A stretch of 64,000 nucleotides of DNA from Pseudomonas sp. P5_109. GTDB lineage: Bacteria > Pseudomonadota > Gammaproteobacteria > Pseudomonadales > Pseudomonadaceae. Made by a program: the position numbers and the translations under genes. The notes beneath the pieces are model-generated. The model was given only the letters and a program-made list of their open reading frames with translations, was not told the origin of the DNA and did no database searches. Location of the stretch: positions 6,168,501 to 6,232,500 of the forward strand of contig NZ_CP125380.1 of assembly GCF_034009455.1 (NCBI RefSeq), read 5' to 3'. Position 1 is the first letter of the stretch. Each line of letters begins with the position of its first letter. Shown here piece by piece: positions 27,231 to 36,700 of this stretch.

Positions 27231-28751
27231 ATGCGTTACGCTCACCCCGGTACTGAAGGCGCTATCGTTTCGTTCAAAGCCAAATACGGTAACTACATCG
27301 GCGGCGAGTTCGTCGCGCCTGTCAAAGGTCAGTACTTCACCAATACCTCGCCAGTAAATGGCCAACCGATTGCCGAATTCCCCCGCTCCACGGCCGAAGA
27401 CATCGACAAGGCCCTGGATGCTGCCCACGCCGCCGCCGACGCGTGGGGCGCCACCTCTGCGCAAGCCCGTTCGCTGGTGCTGTTGAAAATCGCCGACCGC
27501 ATCGAGCAGAACCTCGAACTGCTGGCAATTACCGAATCCTGGGACAACGGCAAAGCCGTGCGTGAAACCCTCAACGCCGACATCCCGCTGGCCGCCGACC
27601 ACTTCCGCTACTTCGCCGGCTGCATCCGCGCGCAAGAAGGCAGCGCTGCCGAGATCGACGGCAATACCGTGGCCTATCACATCCATGAACCACTGGGCGT
27701 AGTCGGGCAGATCATCCCGTGGAACTTCCCGATCCTGATGGCCGCCTGGAAACTCGCCCCGGCCCTGGCCGCCGGTAACTGCGTGGTGCTCAAGCCTGCC
27801 GAACAAACCCCGCTGGGCATCACCGTGCTGGTCGAACTGATCGGCGACCTGCTGCCACCCGGCGTGCTGAACATCGTCCAGGGTTTCGGTCGCGAAGCCG
27901 GCGAAGCGCTGGCCACCAGCAAACGCATTGCCAAAATCGCCTTCACCGGCTCGACCCCGGTCGGCTCGCACATCATGAAATGCGCCGCCGAAAACATCAT
28001 TCCGTCCACCGTGGAGCTGGGTGGCAAATCGCCGAACATCTTCTTCGAAGACATCATGAAGGCCGAGCCGTCCTTCATCGAAAAAGCCGCTGAAGGCCTG
28101 GTGCTGGCGTTCTTCAACCAGGGCGAAGTCTGCACCTGCCCATCTCGCGCGCTGGTGCAGGAGTCGATCTACGACGAATTCATGCAAGTGGTGATGAAGA
28201 AGGTCCTGCAGATCAAACGTGGTGACCCGCTGGACACCGACACCATGGTCGGCGCCCAGGCGTCCGAGCAGCAATTCGACAAGATTCTTTCGTACCTGGA
28301 AATCGCCAAGGGCGAAGGCGCCGAGCTGCTGACCGGCGGCAAGATAGAAAAACTCGAGGGCAGCCTGGCGACCGGGTATTACATCCAGCCAACCCTGCTC
28401 AAGGGCACCAACAAGATGCGCGTGTTCCAGGAAGAAATCTTCGGCCCGGTGGTGAGCATCACCACCTTCAAGGACGAAGCCGAAGCCCTGGCCATCGCCA
28501 ACGACACCGAGTTCGGCCTCGGAGCCGGCCTCTGGACCCGCGACATCAACCGCGCCTACCGCATGGGCCGCGCCATCAAGGCCGGTCGTGTGTGGACCAA
28601 CTGCTACCACCTGTACCCGGCGCACGCCGCGTTCGGCGGGTACAAGAAGTCCGGCGTCGGCCGTGAAACCCACAAGATGATGCTCGACCACTATCAGCAG
28701 ACCAAAAACCTGCTGGTGAGCTACGACATCAATCCGTTGGGCTTCTTCTAA
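27231..28751 (+). CDS. NAD-dependent aldehyde dehydrogenase (ExaC-like)
   Basis: 506-residue class of bacterial acetaldehyde dehydrogenases. Seen: [29 protein letters not shown] cofactor loop, the general base Glu in [14 protein letters not shown], and the catalytic cysteine in [15 protein letters not shown]. The match in length and start ([16 protein letters not shown]) to ExaC-type enzymes is close. Next to eat-eutBC it would oxidise the acetaldehyde released from ethanolamine to acetate. The equivalent gene in P. aeruginosa is PA4022. Good AAGGAGAG ribosome site. Confidence 0.93.
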   Translation: MRYAHPGTEGAIVSFKAKYGNYIGGEFVAPVKGQYFTNTSPVNGQPIAEFPRSTAEDIDKALDAAHAAADAWGATSAQARSLVLLKIADRIEQNLELLAITESWDNGKAVRETLNADIPLAADHFRYFAGCIRAQEGSAAEIDGNTVAYHIHEPLGVVGQIIPWNFPILMAAWKLAPALAAGNCVVLKPAEQTPLGITVLVELIGDLLPPGVLNIVQGFGREAGEALATSKRIAKIAFTGSTPVGSHIMKCAAENIIPSTVELGGKSPNIFFEDIMKAEPSFIEKAAEGLVLAFFNQGEVCTCPSRALVQESIYDEFMQVVMKKVLQIKRGDPLDTDTMVGAQASEQQFDKILSYLEIAKGEGAELLTGGKIEKLEGSLATGYYIQPTLLKGTNKMRVFQEEIFGPVVSITTFKDEAEALAIANDTEFGLGAGLWTRDINRAYRMGRAIKAGRVWTNCYHLYPAHAAFGGYKKSGVGRETHKMMLDHYQQTKNLLVSYDINPLGFF

Positions 28752-28773
28752 CCCCTCTTGAAATGAGGTGAGT

Positions 28774-28838
28774 CCATCGCTGGCAAGCCAGCTCCTACAG
28801 ACCGCGTAAACCTGTAGGAGCCGGCTTGCCGGCGATGG
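28774..28838. repeat. REP doublet, TGTAGGAGCCGGCTTGCCGGCGA class
   Basis: Short pair of CCATCGCTGGCAAGCCAGCTCC and its complement, just after the aldehyde dehydrogenase gene and before the second sigma-54 promoter. It may end the first transcript. Confidence 0.8.
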
Positions 28839-28874
28839 CGTCCTAAATGACACAACACCAAAGGCTGGCCGCTC

Positions 28875-28890
28875 TGGCACGGGCCTTGCG
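28875..28890 (+). promoter_or_regulatory. Sigma-54 promoter of eat-eutBC
   Basis: TGGCACGGGCCTTGCG is a nearly perfect -24/-12 element (GG and GC ten bases apart), 80 bases before the eat start codon. It gives the permease and lyase genes their own RpoN/EatR promoter. Confidence 0.88.
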
Positions 28891-28970
28891 TACCCGTCAT
28901 TCAGGATTTGCACCCAACCCGTCGTACCCGAAAGTCCAAAAGATCGAACAATAAAAATTAGAGAGGACTT

Positions 28971-30344
28971 ATGACTACTTCTTCCACACAGCTCAAACCC
29001 ACACTCGGCACCCTGCATTTATGGGGCATTGCCGTCGGCCTGGTGATTTCCGGCGAGTACTTCGGCTGGAGTTACGGCTGGGGCACCGCAGGCACATTGG
29101 GCTTTCTCGTCACCGCGTTGATGGTGGCGACGATGTACACCTGCTTCATCTTCAGCTTCACCGAACTGACCACGGCGATTCCCCACGCTGGCGGGCCGTT
29201 TGCCTACAGCCGCCGGGCCTTTGGCGAGAAAGGCGGATTGATCGCCGGCATCGCCACCCTGATCGAATTCGTCTTTGCACCACCGGCCATCGCCATGGCC
29301 ATCGGCGCCTACCTGAACGTGCAATACCCGGAACTTGACCCGAAGATCGCCGCCGTTGGCGCCTATTTCGTGTTCATGGGCCTGAACATCCTTGGCGTCA
29401 GCATCGCGGCCACCTTCGAATTGGTGGTCACGGTGCTGGCGGTCGCTGAACTGCTGGTGTTCATGGGCGTGGTCGCTCCGGGCTTCAGCTTCAGCAACTT
29501 CGTACTCAATGGCTGGTCGGGCGCCAATGAGTTCACGATGGCCTCGATTCCCGGTATTTTCGCCGCCATTCCCTTCGCGATCTGGTTCTTTCTCGCCATC
29601 GAAGGCGCTGCCATGGCCGCCGAAGAAGCCAAGGACCCGAAACGCACAATCCCCAAGGCCTACGTCAGCGGTATTCTGACCCTGGTGTTCCTGGCCATCG
29701 GCGTGATGGTAATGGCCGGTGGCGTCGGCGACTGGCGTCAACTGTCGAACATCAACGATCCGTTGCCTCAGGCGATGAAAGCCGTGGTCGGCAACAATTC
29801 AACCTGGATGCACATGCTGGTCTGGATCGGTTTGTTCGGTTTGGTCGCGAGTTTCCACGGGATCATTCTTGGCTATTCCCGGCAGTTCTTCGCCCTGGCC
29901 CGCGCCGGCTACCTGCCCAAAGGGCTGGCCAAACTCTCGCGCTTCCAGACTCCACACCGGGCGATCCTGGCCGGTGGCGTGATAGGCATCGCGGCGATCT
30001 ACAGCGACGGGCTGGTCAACCTGCAAGGCATGACCCTGACGGCGGCAATGATCACCATGTCGGTATTCGGCGCCATCGTGATGTACATCATCAGTATGCT
30101 GAGCCTGTTCAAGCTGCGTAAAACCGAACCGAACCTGGAACGTACCTTCCGCGCGCCGGGCTATCCGATCGTACCGGGGATCGCGCTGTTTCTGGCGGTG
30201 GTGTGCCTGGTGGCGATGGCGTGGTTCAACACCTTGATCGGCCTGATCTTCCTCGGTTTCATGGCTGCCGGTTACCTGTACTTCCAGTTGACCGCCAAGC
30301 AACGATCCGAAGCACCGGCAGACGCTATGCTCGAAGGTATATGA
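28971..30344 (+). CDS. eat: Ethanolamine permease
   Basis: APC-superfamily inner-membrane transporter, 457 residues with about twelve hydrophobic segments. Seen: GIAVGLVISGEYFGWSYGWG near the N-terminus, GGPFAYSRRAFGEKGG, and the substrate-region FLAIEGAAMAAEEAKDP. It imports ethanolamine for EutBC. GAGAGGA precedes the ATG. It is separated from eutB by a REP doublet, which may lower expression of the lyase genes relative to the permease. Confidence 0.95.
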   Translation: MTTSSTQLKPTLGTLHLWGIAVGLVISGEYFGWSYGWGTAGTLGFLVTALMVATMYTCFIFSFTELTTAIPHAGGPFAYSRRAFGEKGGLIAGIATLIEFVFAPPAIAMAIGAYLNVQYPELDPKIAAVGAYFVFMGLNILGVSIAATFELVVTVLAVAELLVFMGVVAPGFSFSNFVLNGWSGANEFTMASIPGIFAAIPFAIWFFLAIEGAAMAAEEAKDPKRTIPKAYVSGILTLVFLAIGVMVMAGGVGDWRQLSNINDPLPQAMKAVVGNNSTWMHMLVWIGLFGLVASFHGIILGYSRQFFALARAGYLPKGLAKLSRFQTPHRAILAGGVIGIAAIYSDGLVNLQGMTLTAAMITMSVFGAIVMYIISMLSLFKLRKTEPNLERTFRAPGYPIVPGIALFLAVVCLVAMAWFNTLIGLIFLGFMAAGYLYFQLTAKQRSEAPADAMLEGI

Positions 30345-30404
30345 GATGCACCGGCTCCGGGCCTGTTGCCCGGCGCCTGCATTATTGAAGTGCACGCAGT
30401 TCCC

Positions 30405-30497
30405 ATGTGGGAGCGGGCTTGCTCGCGAAGACGTCGTGTCAGTCGACATCTATTTTGAATGACACACCGCATTCGCGAGCAAGCCCGCTCCCACAGG
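30405..30497. repeat. REP doublet (REPIN-like), GCGGGCTTGCTCGCGAA class
   Basis: TGTGGGAGCGGGCTTGCTCG and its complement flank a spacer GTGTCAGTCGACATC...GATGACACACC-like that recurs in the doublet at 58386. It lies within the eat-eutBC transcript. Confidence 0.87.
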
Positions 30498-30535
30498 AAG
30501 AGCAGATTGCAGTAATTATTGGAGGACACCGCCCC

Positions 30536-31930
30536 ATGGCCGCATTCGCCCATACCGTCGGCGCCCAGACTTACCGCTTCGACAGCCTCAAGGAAGTGAT
30601 GGCCAAGGCCAGCCCGGCGCGCTCCGGGGATTTCCTGGCCGGCGTCGCCGCGCTCAACGATGGCGAGCGCGTGGCCGCACAGATGGCTTTGGCCGACACT
30701 CCGCTAAGCCACTTCCTGCAGGAAGCACTGATCCCCTACGAATCCGATGAAGTCACCCGACTGATCATCGATACCCACGACAAACAGGCTTTCGCCGTCG
30801 TCAGCCACCTCACCGTCGGTGGTTTTCGCGACTGGCTGCTCAGCGATGCCGCCGACGAACACGTCCTGCGCGCCCTCGCCCCCGGCCTGACCCCGGAAAT
30901 GGCTGCCGCCGTCTCGAAGATCATGCGCGTGCAGGATCTGGTGCTGGTGACGCAGAAAATCCGCGTGGTCACGCAGTTTCGCGGCACCCTGGGCCTGCGC
31001 GGACGCCTGTCCACGCGCCTGCAGCCGAACCACCCCACCGACGAACCGGCCGGCATCGCCGCGAGCATTCTCGACGGTCTGCTGCACGGCAATGGCGACG
31101 CAATGATCGGCATCAATCCGGCCACGGACAGCATCGCCTCGATCTGCGCCATGCTGGAAATGCTCGACGCGATCATCCAACGCTACGAGATCCCGACCCA
31201 GGCGTGCGTGCTGACCCACGTCACCACGTCGATTGAAGCGGTCAATCGGGGCGTGCCGCTGGACCTGGTGTTCCAGTCGATCGCCGGCACCGAAGCGGCC
31301 AACGCCAGTTTCGGCATCAACCTGAGTGTATTGAAGGAAGGCTATGACGCCGGTTTGAGCCTGAACCGCGGCACGCTCGGCCAGAACCTGATGTACTTCG
31401 AAACCGGCCAGGGCAGCGCCCTGTCGGCCAACGCCCACCATGGCGTCGACCAACAAACCTGCGAAACCCGCGCCTATGCCGTCGCGCGTCACTTCAACCC
31501 GTTTCTGGTCAACACCGTCGTTGGCTTCATCGGCCCGGAATACCTGTACAACGGCAAACAGATCATCCGCGCCGGCCTGGAAGATCACTTCTGCGGCAAG
31601 CTTTTGGGCGTGCCCATGGGTTGTGACATCTGCTACACCAACCATGCCGAAGCTGACCAGGACGATATGGACACCCTGCTGACCCTGCTGGGCGTCGCCG
31701 GAATCAACTTCATCATGGGTATCCCCGGTTCCGACGACATCATGCTCAATTACCAGACCACCTCGTTCCACGATGCGCTCTACGCCAGGCAGACCCTGGG
31801 GTTGAAGCCCGCACCGGAGTTCGAGCAGTGGCTGGCGAAAATGGGCATCTTCACTCAATCGGACGGCAGAGTTCTCTTCGGTGACAGCCTGCCGCCGGCC
31901 TTTCGGCAGGCCCTGGCGCAATTGGGATGA
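30536..31930 (+). CDS. eutB: Ethanolamine ammonia-lyase, large subunit
   Basis: Adenosylcobalamin-dependent lyase splitting ethanolamine into acetaldehyde and ammonia. The 464-residue start at [16 protein letters not shown] (30536, GGAGG 10 bases upstream) fits the family length; the open frame to 30407 runs back through the REP and is not coding. The EutB barrel blocks [54 protein letters not shown] and [23 protein letters not shown] are present. Coupled to eutC by an ATGA overlap. No microcompartment genes or EutA reactivase lie nearby. Confidence 0.98.
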   Translation: MAAFAHTVGAQTYRFDSLKEVMAKASPARSGDFLAGVAALNDGERVAAQMALADTPLSHFLQEALIPYESDEVTRLIIDTHDKQAFAVVSHLTVGGFRDWLLSDAADEHVLRALAPGLTPEMAAAVSKIMRVQDLVLVTQKIRVVTQFRGTLGLRGRLSTRLQPNHPTDEPAGIAASILDGLLHGNGDAMIGINPATDSIASICAMLEMLDAIIQRYEIPTQACVLTHVTTSIEAVNRGVPLDLVFQSIAGTEAANASFGINLSVLKEGYDAGLSLNRGTLGQNLMYFETGQGSALSANAHHGVDQQTCETRAYAVARHFNPFLVNTVVGFIGPEYLYNGKQIIRAGLEDHFCGKLLGVPMGCDICYTNHAEADQDDMDTLLTLLGVAGINFIMGIPGSDDIMLNYQTTSFHDALYARQTLGLKPAPEFEQWLAKMGIFTQSDGRVLFGDSLPPAFRQALAQLG

Positions 31931-32763
31931 GTAATGACATGGATAAACTACCCTTCGATCCCCACAACCCATGGCTTGAACTGCGACGCCTGACACCGGC
32001 GCGAATTGCCCTGGGCCGAACCGGCACCAGCATTCCCACCCGCGCACAACTGGACTTCCAATACGCCCACGCCCAGGCGCGGGATGCGGTGCACTTGCCG
32101 TTCGATCACGCGGCACTCAATGCAAAACTGGCCGAACGCGGACACGAATGCCTTTTGCTGCACAGCGCAGCGATCGACCGCAACAGTTACCTGCAACGCC
32201 CGGACCTGGGACGAAAGCTCAATGACGCGTCGGCAAAGACCCTGCGTGAATACGCTTCGGCGCATCCTGGCGGGGTCGATTTGGTGATCGTGATCGCCGA
32301 CGGCCTGTCGGCACTGGCCGTCCATCGCCATACCCTGCCCTTTCTGGCACGTCTCGAAGAACAGATTGCCGCCGAAGGCTGGGCCTTGGCGCCGGTGATA
32401 TTGGTGGAACAGGGGCGCGTGGCGGTCGCGGACGAAATCGGTGAGTTGCTGGGGGCGAAAATGACCGTAATCCTCATCGGCGAACGCCCTGGACTCAGCT
32501 CCCCGGACAGCCTGGGGTTATATTTCACCTACAATCCCAAGGTCGGCCTTACCGATGCCTACCGTAATTGCATCTCCAACGTGCGGCTCGAAGGCCTGAG
32601 TTACGGCATGGCGGCACACCGTTTGCTGTATTTGATGCGCGAAGCCTGTCGGCGGCAGTTGTCAGGGGTCAATCTGAAGGATGAAGCACAGGTCCAGACA
32701 CTGGAATCGGATGCAGGAACCGACATGAAAGGTAATTTCCTGCTCGGCCCGCCGAATGCCTGA
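31927..32763 (+). CDS. eutC: Ethanolamine ammonia-lyase, small subunit
   Basis: Cobalamin-binding small subunit partner of EutB, 278 residues. [25 protein letters not shown] and [17 protein letters not shown] are family blocks, and [47 protein letters not shown] forms the adenosylcobalamin-contact region. The ATG at 31927 overlaps the eutB stop. A second ATG at 31939 is a weaker alternative. Confidence 0.97.
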   Translation: MSNDMDKLPFDPHNPWLELRRLTPARIALGRTGTSIPTRAQLDFQYAHAQARDAVHLPFDHAALNAKLAERGHECLLLHSAAIDRNSYLQRPDLGRKLNDASAKTLREYASAHPGGVDLVIVIADGLSALAVHRHTLPFLARLEEQIAAEGWALAPVILVEQGRVAVADEIGELLGAKMTVILIGERPGLSSPDSLGLYFTYNPKVGLTDAYRNCISNVRLEGLSYGMAAHRLLYLMREACRRQLSGVNLKDEAQVQTLESDAGTDMKGNFLLGPPNA

Positions 32764-32877
32764 ACCGCTTCTGCATTGCACATTCGTACCAATTTCAGGC
32801 AGGATCGTTGCGCGGCCGCCAAAGGTTTCCCATCGCCGTCAGAGACGTAAGACAGCCACTTGAAGACGAGACCTACC

Positions 32878-33339
32878 ATGCGGATTATTCAAGCGACCCT
32901 CGAACACCTGGACCTGCTGACCCCATTGTTCGTCAAATATCGCGAGTTTTATGGTTCCCTGCCGTATCCGGACTCGTCACGAGCGTTCCTCGAAAAACGC
33001 CTGCGTCGCAAGGAGTCGGTGATCTACCTGGCGCTGTCCGATGACGACAGCCACAAACTGATGGGGTTCTGTCAGCTGTACCCGAGCTTCTCCTCGCTTT
33101 CGCTCAAACGCGTGTGGATCCTCAACGATATCTATGTCGCCGAGGACGCCCGCCGCCAGTTGGTGGCCGATAACCTGATCCGTACCGCGAAAAAAATGGC
33201 CAAGGAAACCAATGCCGTGCGCATGCGTGTTTCCACCAGCAGCAACAATGAAATCGCGCAGAAAACCTACGAGTCCATCGGCTTCAAGGTAGACACCGAA
33301 TTCAAGAACTATGTGCTGCCGATCAGCGACGAACTCTGA
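32878..33339 (+). CDS. GNAT-family N-acetyltransferase
   Basis: 153-residue acetyltransferase. The acetyl-CoA region is VWILNDIYVAEDARRQLVADNLIRTAKKMA (the R/Q-x-x-G/A motif), followed by VRVSTSSNNEIAQKTYESIGF. It lies where P. aeruginosa has PA4026, directly after eutC, and is probably in or near the eut transcript. Substrate unknown. I start at 32878; an ATG-free extension to 32860 is possible but adds only six residues. Confidence 0.88.
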   Translation: MRIIQATLEHLDLLTPLFVKYREFYGSLPYPDSSRAFLEKRLRRKESVIYLALSDDDSHKLMGFCQLYPSFSSLSLKRVWILNDIYVAEDARRQLVADNLIRTAKKMAKETNAVRMRVSTSSNNEIAQKTYESIGFKVDTEFKNYVLPISDEL

Positions 33340-33351
33340 ATCACCTGTACC

Positions 33352-33424
33352 CTGCTCGCGATGGCATCGACTGGATTACACGGGTCCAACGAGGCGACGG
33401 CATCGCGAGCAGGCTCGCTCCCAC
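33352..33424. repeat. Degenerate REP doublet
   Basis: GCTCGCGATGGCATCGACTGG pairs only in part with GCATCGCGAGCAGGCTCGCTCC; a decayed or composite version of the GCTCGCGA class, after the GNAT gene. Confidence 0.65.
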
Positions 33425-33509
33425 CTGTTCGTTATCAAACATCAGCCCTTTCATGACATTCCCCGCTACAATCTCGACGCGATTTTCACCTCTTGCCTCG
33501 TATAATCCC

Positions 33510-33515
33510 GACCTT
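33510..33515 (+). promoter_or_regulatory. Consensus -10 box (TATAAT) upstream of dedA
   Basis: TATAAT stands 95 bases before the dedA start. No good -35 lies 16-18 bases upstream. A bulged hairpin (GTAAGA..CTACA / TGTAGTCTTAC, 33523-33555) lies between it and the gene. Confidence 0.4.
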
Positions 33516-33609
33516 CCCGGCATGTAAGAAAAACTACACCTGTCTGTAGTCTTACCCGAAGTCATCCGCACAGGCCTGCCGAGTTGGGCCATTAACACAG
33601 GTGCTTTGC

Positions 33610-34266
33610 ATGGATTTCAACCCGATCGACATTGTGCTGCATCTCGACGTCTACCTCGACATGCTTGTAGCCAACTACGGGGCGTGGATCTACGCCATTC
33701 TGTTCATGGTTATCTTTTGTGAAACCGGCCTTGTGGTCATGCCCTTCCTGCCGGGCGACTCCCTGCTGTTCATCGCTGGCGCCGTGGCGGCCGGTGGCGG
33801 CATGGACCCGGTACTGCTCGGCGGCCTGCTGATGCTGGCGGCGATTCTGGGCGACAGTACCAACTACATCATCGGACGAACGGCGGGTGAAAAACTGTTC
33901 AGCAATCCGAACTCGAAGATCTTCCGCCGCGACTACCTGCAACAAACCCACGATTTCTACGACAAGCATGGCGGCAAAACCGTGACGCTGGCGCGCTTCC
34001 TGCCCATCATCCGTACTTTCGCGCCCTTCGTCGCCGGTGTGGGGAAAATGCCCTACCCGCGCTTCTTTGGCTTCAGTGTGCTGGGCACCATCCTGTGGGT
34101 CGGCGGCCTGGTGACACTCGGTTACTTCTTCGGCAACGTGCCGTTCATCAAGAAAAACCTGTCGCTGCTGATTGTGGGCATCATCCTGCTTTCGCTGGTG
34201 CCGATGATCATTGGCATGGTGCGTAGCCGCCTTGCGGGTTCGAGCTCAAAAGCCGAATCGCGCTGA
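33610..34266 (+). CDS. DedA-family membrane protein
   Basis: 218-residue VTT/DedA inner-membrane protein. Seen: CETGLVVMPFLPGDSLLFIAGAVAAGGG (ETGxxxxPxxPGD core), GDSTNYIIGR, and VTLARFLPIIRTFAPFVAGVGKMPYPRFF. DedA proteins are needed for polyprenyl-phosphate or phospholipid transport and membrane potential. Start at 33610; the GTG three codons upstream is less likely. A GATG start for the next gene lies only 4 bases beyond its stop. Confidence 0.93.
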   Translation: MDFNPIDIVLHLDVYLDMLVANYGAWIYAILFMVIFCETGLVVMPFLPGDSLLFIAGAVAAGGGMDPVLLGGLLMLAAILGDSTNYIIGRTAGEKLFSNPNSKIFRRDYLQQTHDFYDKHGGKTVTLARFLPIIRTFAPFVAGVGKMPYPRFFGFSVLGTILWVGGLVTLGYFFGNVPFIKKNLSLLIVGIILLSLVPMIIGMVRSRLAGSSSKAESR

Positions 34267-34270
34267 CACG

Positions 34271-35083
34271 ATGTGGTCTCTGAGCGCCTGGCGTCGCCGG
34301 TGCACCCTGGCCAAGCACCCGATTGCCGATGACATGTGGCAACGGGTGCGCCATCACCTGAGCTTTCTCGACGGCATCAGTGCCGCCGAAGACCGATGGC
34401 TACGCGAAGCCTGCGTGCTGTTCCTCGAAGACAAGCACCTGACCGCCCTGCCCGGCGTCAAACTGCATCAGGAGCAACGCTTGCTGCTCGCTGCCCAGGC
34501 GCAACTACCGCTGCTGCACCTCGGCGACCTGAACTGGTATCAGGGCTTCCACGAAATAATCCTCTACCCCGATGACTTCCTCAGCCCCCAGCGCCATCGT
34601 GATGCCAGCGGCGTCGAGCACGAATGGGACGGTGAACACAGCGGTGAAGCCTGGCAGCAAGGCCCGATCATCCTCGCCTGGCCCGGCGTGATGGCCAGTG
34701 GTGGCTGGGAAGGCTACAACCTGGTGATCCACGAACTGGCGCACAAACTCGACATGCTCAATGGCGTGGCCAATGGCCTGCCGCCGTTGCATGCCGACAT
34801 GCGCGTCAGCGACTGGGCCAACGTCATGCAAGAGGCCTATGACGACCTCGACCGGCAACTGGAGCGCAATCCCGATGCCGAAACGGCCATCGATCCCTAT
34901 GCCGCCGAAAACCCTGCCGAGTTCTTCGCCGTCACCAGCGAATACTTCTTCAGCGCCCCGGATTTGCTGCACGAGGCTTATCCACAGGTGTATCAACAGT
35001 TGAAGTTGTTCTATCGCCAGGACCCGCTGGCGAGGTTGAAGCAACTTCAGGCGCATGACCCTGTCTATCAGGCACACCAGTAA
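34271..35083 (+). CDS. M90 zinc peptidase, MtfA (Mlc titration factor) family
   Basis: Cytosolic zinc aminopeptidase family known in E. coli for binding the repressor Mlc. The zinc motif HELAH is at residues 154-158 (VIHELAHKLDMLNG), and the third ligand Glu lies in the YAAENPAEFFAVTSEYFF segment, as in the family. 270 residues when started at MWSLSAWRRR (34271), just after the dedA stop; a longer open frame overlaps dedA. The target here is unknown because a PTS/Mlc system is not obvious. Confidence 0.92.
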   Translation: MWSLSAWRRRCTLAKHPIADDMWQRVRHHLSFLDGISAAEDRWLREACVLFLEDKHLTALPGVKLHQEQRLLLAAQAQLPLLHLGDLNWYQGFHEIILYPDDFLSPQRHRDASGVEHEWDGEHSGEAWQQGPIILAWPGVMASGGWEGYNLVIHELAHKLDMLNGVANGLPPLHADMRVSDWANVMQEAYDDLDRQLERNPDAETAIDPYAAENPAEFFAVTSEYFFSAPDLLHEAYPQVYQQLKLFYRQDPLARLKQLQAHDPVYQAHQ

Positions 35084-35128
35084 GCGCCATACGACTTCTG
35101 GTACATGGCGTCGATCCAGGAATATGCC

Positions 35129-35134
35129 TATAAT
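35129..35134 (+). promoter_or_regulatory. Probable -10 box (TATAAT) of ppa
   Basis: A perfect TATAAT 63 bases before the ppa start codon. The -35 region is poor. Confidence 0.45.
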
Positions 35135-35196
35135 CGCCGCCACTTTTTGGTCAATCCGGCCAAGTGTTTTTGGTCAACTAACGGGGGCAACGCCCA

Positions 35197-35724
35197 ATGA
35201 GCTACAGCAAGATTCCGGCTGGCAAAGACCTGCCGAACGACATCTACGTCGCGATCGAGATTCCGGCCAACCACGCGCCGATCAAATACGAAATCGACAA
35301 AGACAGCGATTGCCTGTTCGTTGACCGTTTCATGGCCACCCCAATGTTCTACCCGGCCAACTACGGTTACATCCCGAACACCCTGGCTGACGACGGTGAT
35401 CCCCTCGACGTGCTGGTCGTGACCCCTTACCCGGTTGCTCCAGGTTCGGTGATCCGCGCCCGTCCGGTCGGTATCCTGAACATGACCGACGACGGCGGCG
35501 GCGATGCCAAAGTCATCGCAGTCCCACACGACAAGCTGTCCCAGCTGTACGTCGACGTGAAGGAATACACCGACCTGCCAGCACTGCTGATCCAGCAGAT
35601 CGAGCACTTCTTCGCGAACTACAAAGATCTCGAAAAAGGCAAATGGGTGAAGATCGAAGGCTGGGCCGGCGCAGACGCCGCCCGCGACGCAATCACCAAG
35701 TCGGTTGCTGCCTATAAAGGCTAA
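35197..35724 (+). CDS. ppa: Inorganic pyrophosphatase (family I)
   Basis: Hydrolyses pyrophosphate, pulling biosynthetic reactions forward. 175 residues, matching E. coli Ppa. Substrate and metal ligands are visible: [19 protein letters not shown], the DGDPLDVLV signature, and [13 protein letters not shown]. Preceded by a good GGGG ribosome site and followed by a perfect terminator. Strong codon bias fits a highly expressed gene. Confidence 0.98.
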   Translation: MSYSKIPAGKDLPNDIYVAIEIPANHAPIKYEIDKDSDCLFVDRFMATPMFYPANYGYIPNTLADDGDPLDVLVVTPYPVAPGSVIRARPVGILNMTDDGGGDAKVIAVPHDKLSQLYVDVKEYTDLPALLIQQIEHFFANYKDLEKGKWVKIEGWAGADAARDAITKSVAAYKG

Positions 35725-35760
35725 GCCCGGCTGCAGGCTATTAGCTGCAAGCGGCAAGAA

Positions 35761-35786
35761 AAACCCCGGGTGATCCGGGGTTTTTT
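35761..35786 (+). terminator. Intrinsic terminator of ppa
   Basis: AAACCCCGG-GTGAT-CCGGGGTTTTTT: a nine-base-pair stem ending in six T residues, 37 bases after the ppa stop. Confidence 0.95.
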
Positions 35787-35953
35787 GTGGGCGCATGATA
35801 AGCGCGCTAAACATGACGTTTAACCTTGTTCGATCATGGTTTCCGTCTGTTTAAAATTCCTCAAGAACGTCTTACATCCGGTCGTAAATTTCCCGCAAAA
35901 TTTGAACGAAGCGTTTATTCAAACCCTCACCAGCCGCCAGTAGACTCGTGTTC

Positions 35954-36700
35954 ATGAAAAAGAACACTAGCGGCCCACGCTTCAAGGCGCTCCTCGAAGC
36001 AGCGAACATCACCACCACCGGATTTGCCGACTTCCTGGATACGGCTCCGCAAAATGTACATAACTGGTACACCCGCGGCGTGCCTGCCCATTGCATGGAA
36101 GAAGTCGCCAGAAAACTCTCCGTCAACAGCGACTGGCTGAAAACCGGCGAAGGCTCGAAAGACGCCCAGCACCTGCGCCTGCTCGACGAGTCCGGCCACA
36201 CCTTCGATGCCCAGACCATCCGTGGCGTCTACACCGTCATTGAGCCTGCCGACGTCGAACTGCCTCTGTACAAAGAAGCTGCCATCACCCCGGGCTCAAA
36301 CAAAACCCACGTCATTGAAGACCCCGAGCAATCCATCCGCCTGCCCCGCAATCACCTCGACTCCCTGGAAATCAACCACACCGACGCCATCTGTGCCTTC
36401 ATGAGCGGCAACAGCATGGGAGAGAAAATTGAAGACGGTTCGACCCTGGCGATTGACCGCGGCCTGACCCAGATTATCGATGGCGAGATCTACGCCATCG
36501 AGCATGACGGCATGCTGCGCATCAAATACCTGCACCGACTACCGGGCAACTCCCTGCGACTGCGCAGCCACAACCGTGCCGAGTACCCGGATGAAATTTT
36601 CAGGGCTGGAGAAATCGAACAACAGAACATCAGGGTGTTGGGCTGGGTGTTCTGGTGGTCGACCCTGAACAAACGGCGGCCGGTGGTACCGTTTCTTTAA
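35954..36700 (+). CDS. XRE-type HTH repressor with S24 (LexA-like) peptidase domain
   Basis: 248 residues. The N-terminal 70 residues form a Cro/CI-like helix-turn-helix (TTGFADFLDTAPQNVHNWYTRGVP; SVNSDWLKTGEG). The second half is a LexA/S24 fold with the Ser in MSGNSMGEKIEDGSTLAIDRG and the Lys in GEIYAIEHDGMLRIKYL. Such repressors are inactivated by RecA-assisted self-cleavage, but I find no Ala-Gly or Cys-Gly cleavage site in the linker (EAAITPGSN), so it may sense something else. No phage genes adjoin it. Ribosome site is weak. Related to PrtR-like regulators of bacteriocin or phage-tail genes. Confidence 0.85.
   Translation: MKKNTSGPRFKALLEAANITTTGFADFLDTAPQNVHNWYTRGVPAHCMEEVARKLSVNSDWLKTGEGSKDAQHLRLLDESGHTFDAQTIRGVYTVIEPADVELPLYKEAAITPGSNKTHVIEDPEQSIRLPRNHLDSLEINHTDAICAFMSGNSMGEKIEDGSTLAIDRGLTQIIDGEIYAIEHDGMLRIKYLHRLPGNSLRLRSHNRAEYPDEIFRAGEIEQQNIRVLGWVFWWSTLNKRRPVVPFL

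Noticed and set aside
27201..29018. A 605-codon minus-strand open frame
   Set aside because: Antisense to the aldehyde dehydrogenase gene and the eat promoter; no family.
30407..30535. Upstream extension of eutB
   Set aside because: Runs through a REP doublet; the family start [11 protein letters not shown] with GGAGG lies at 30536.
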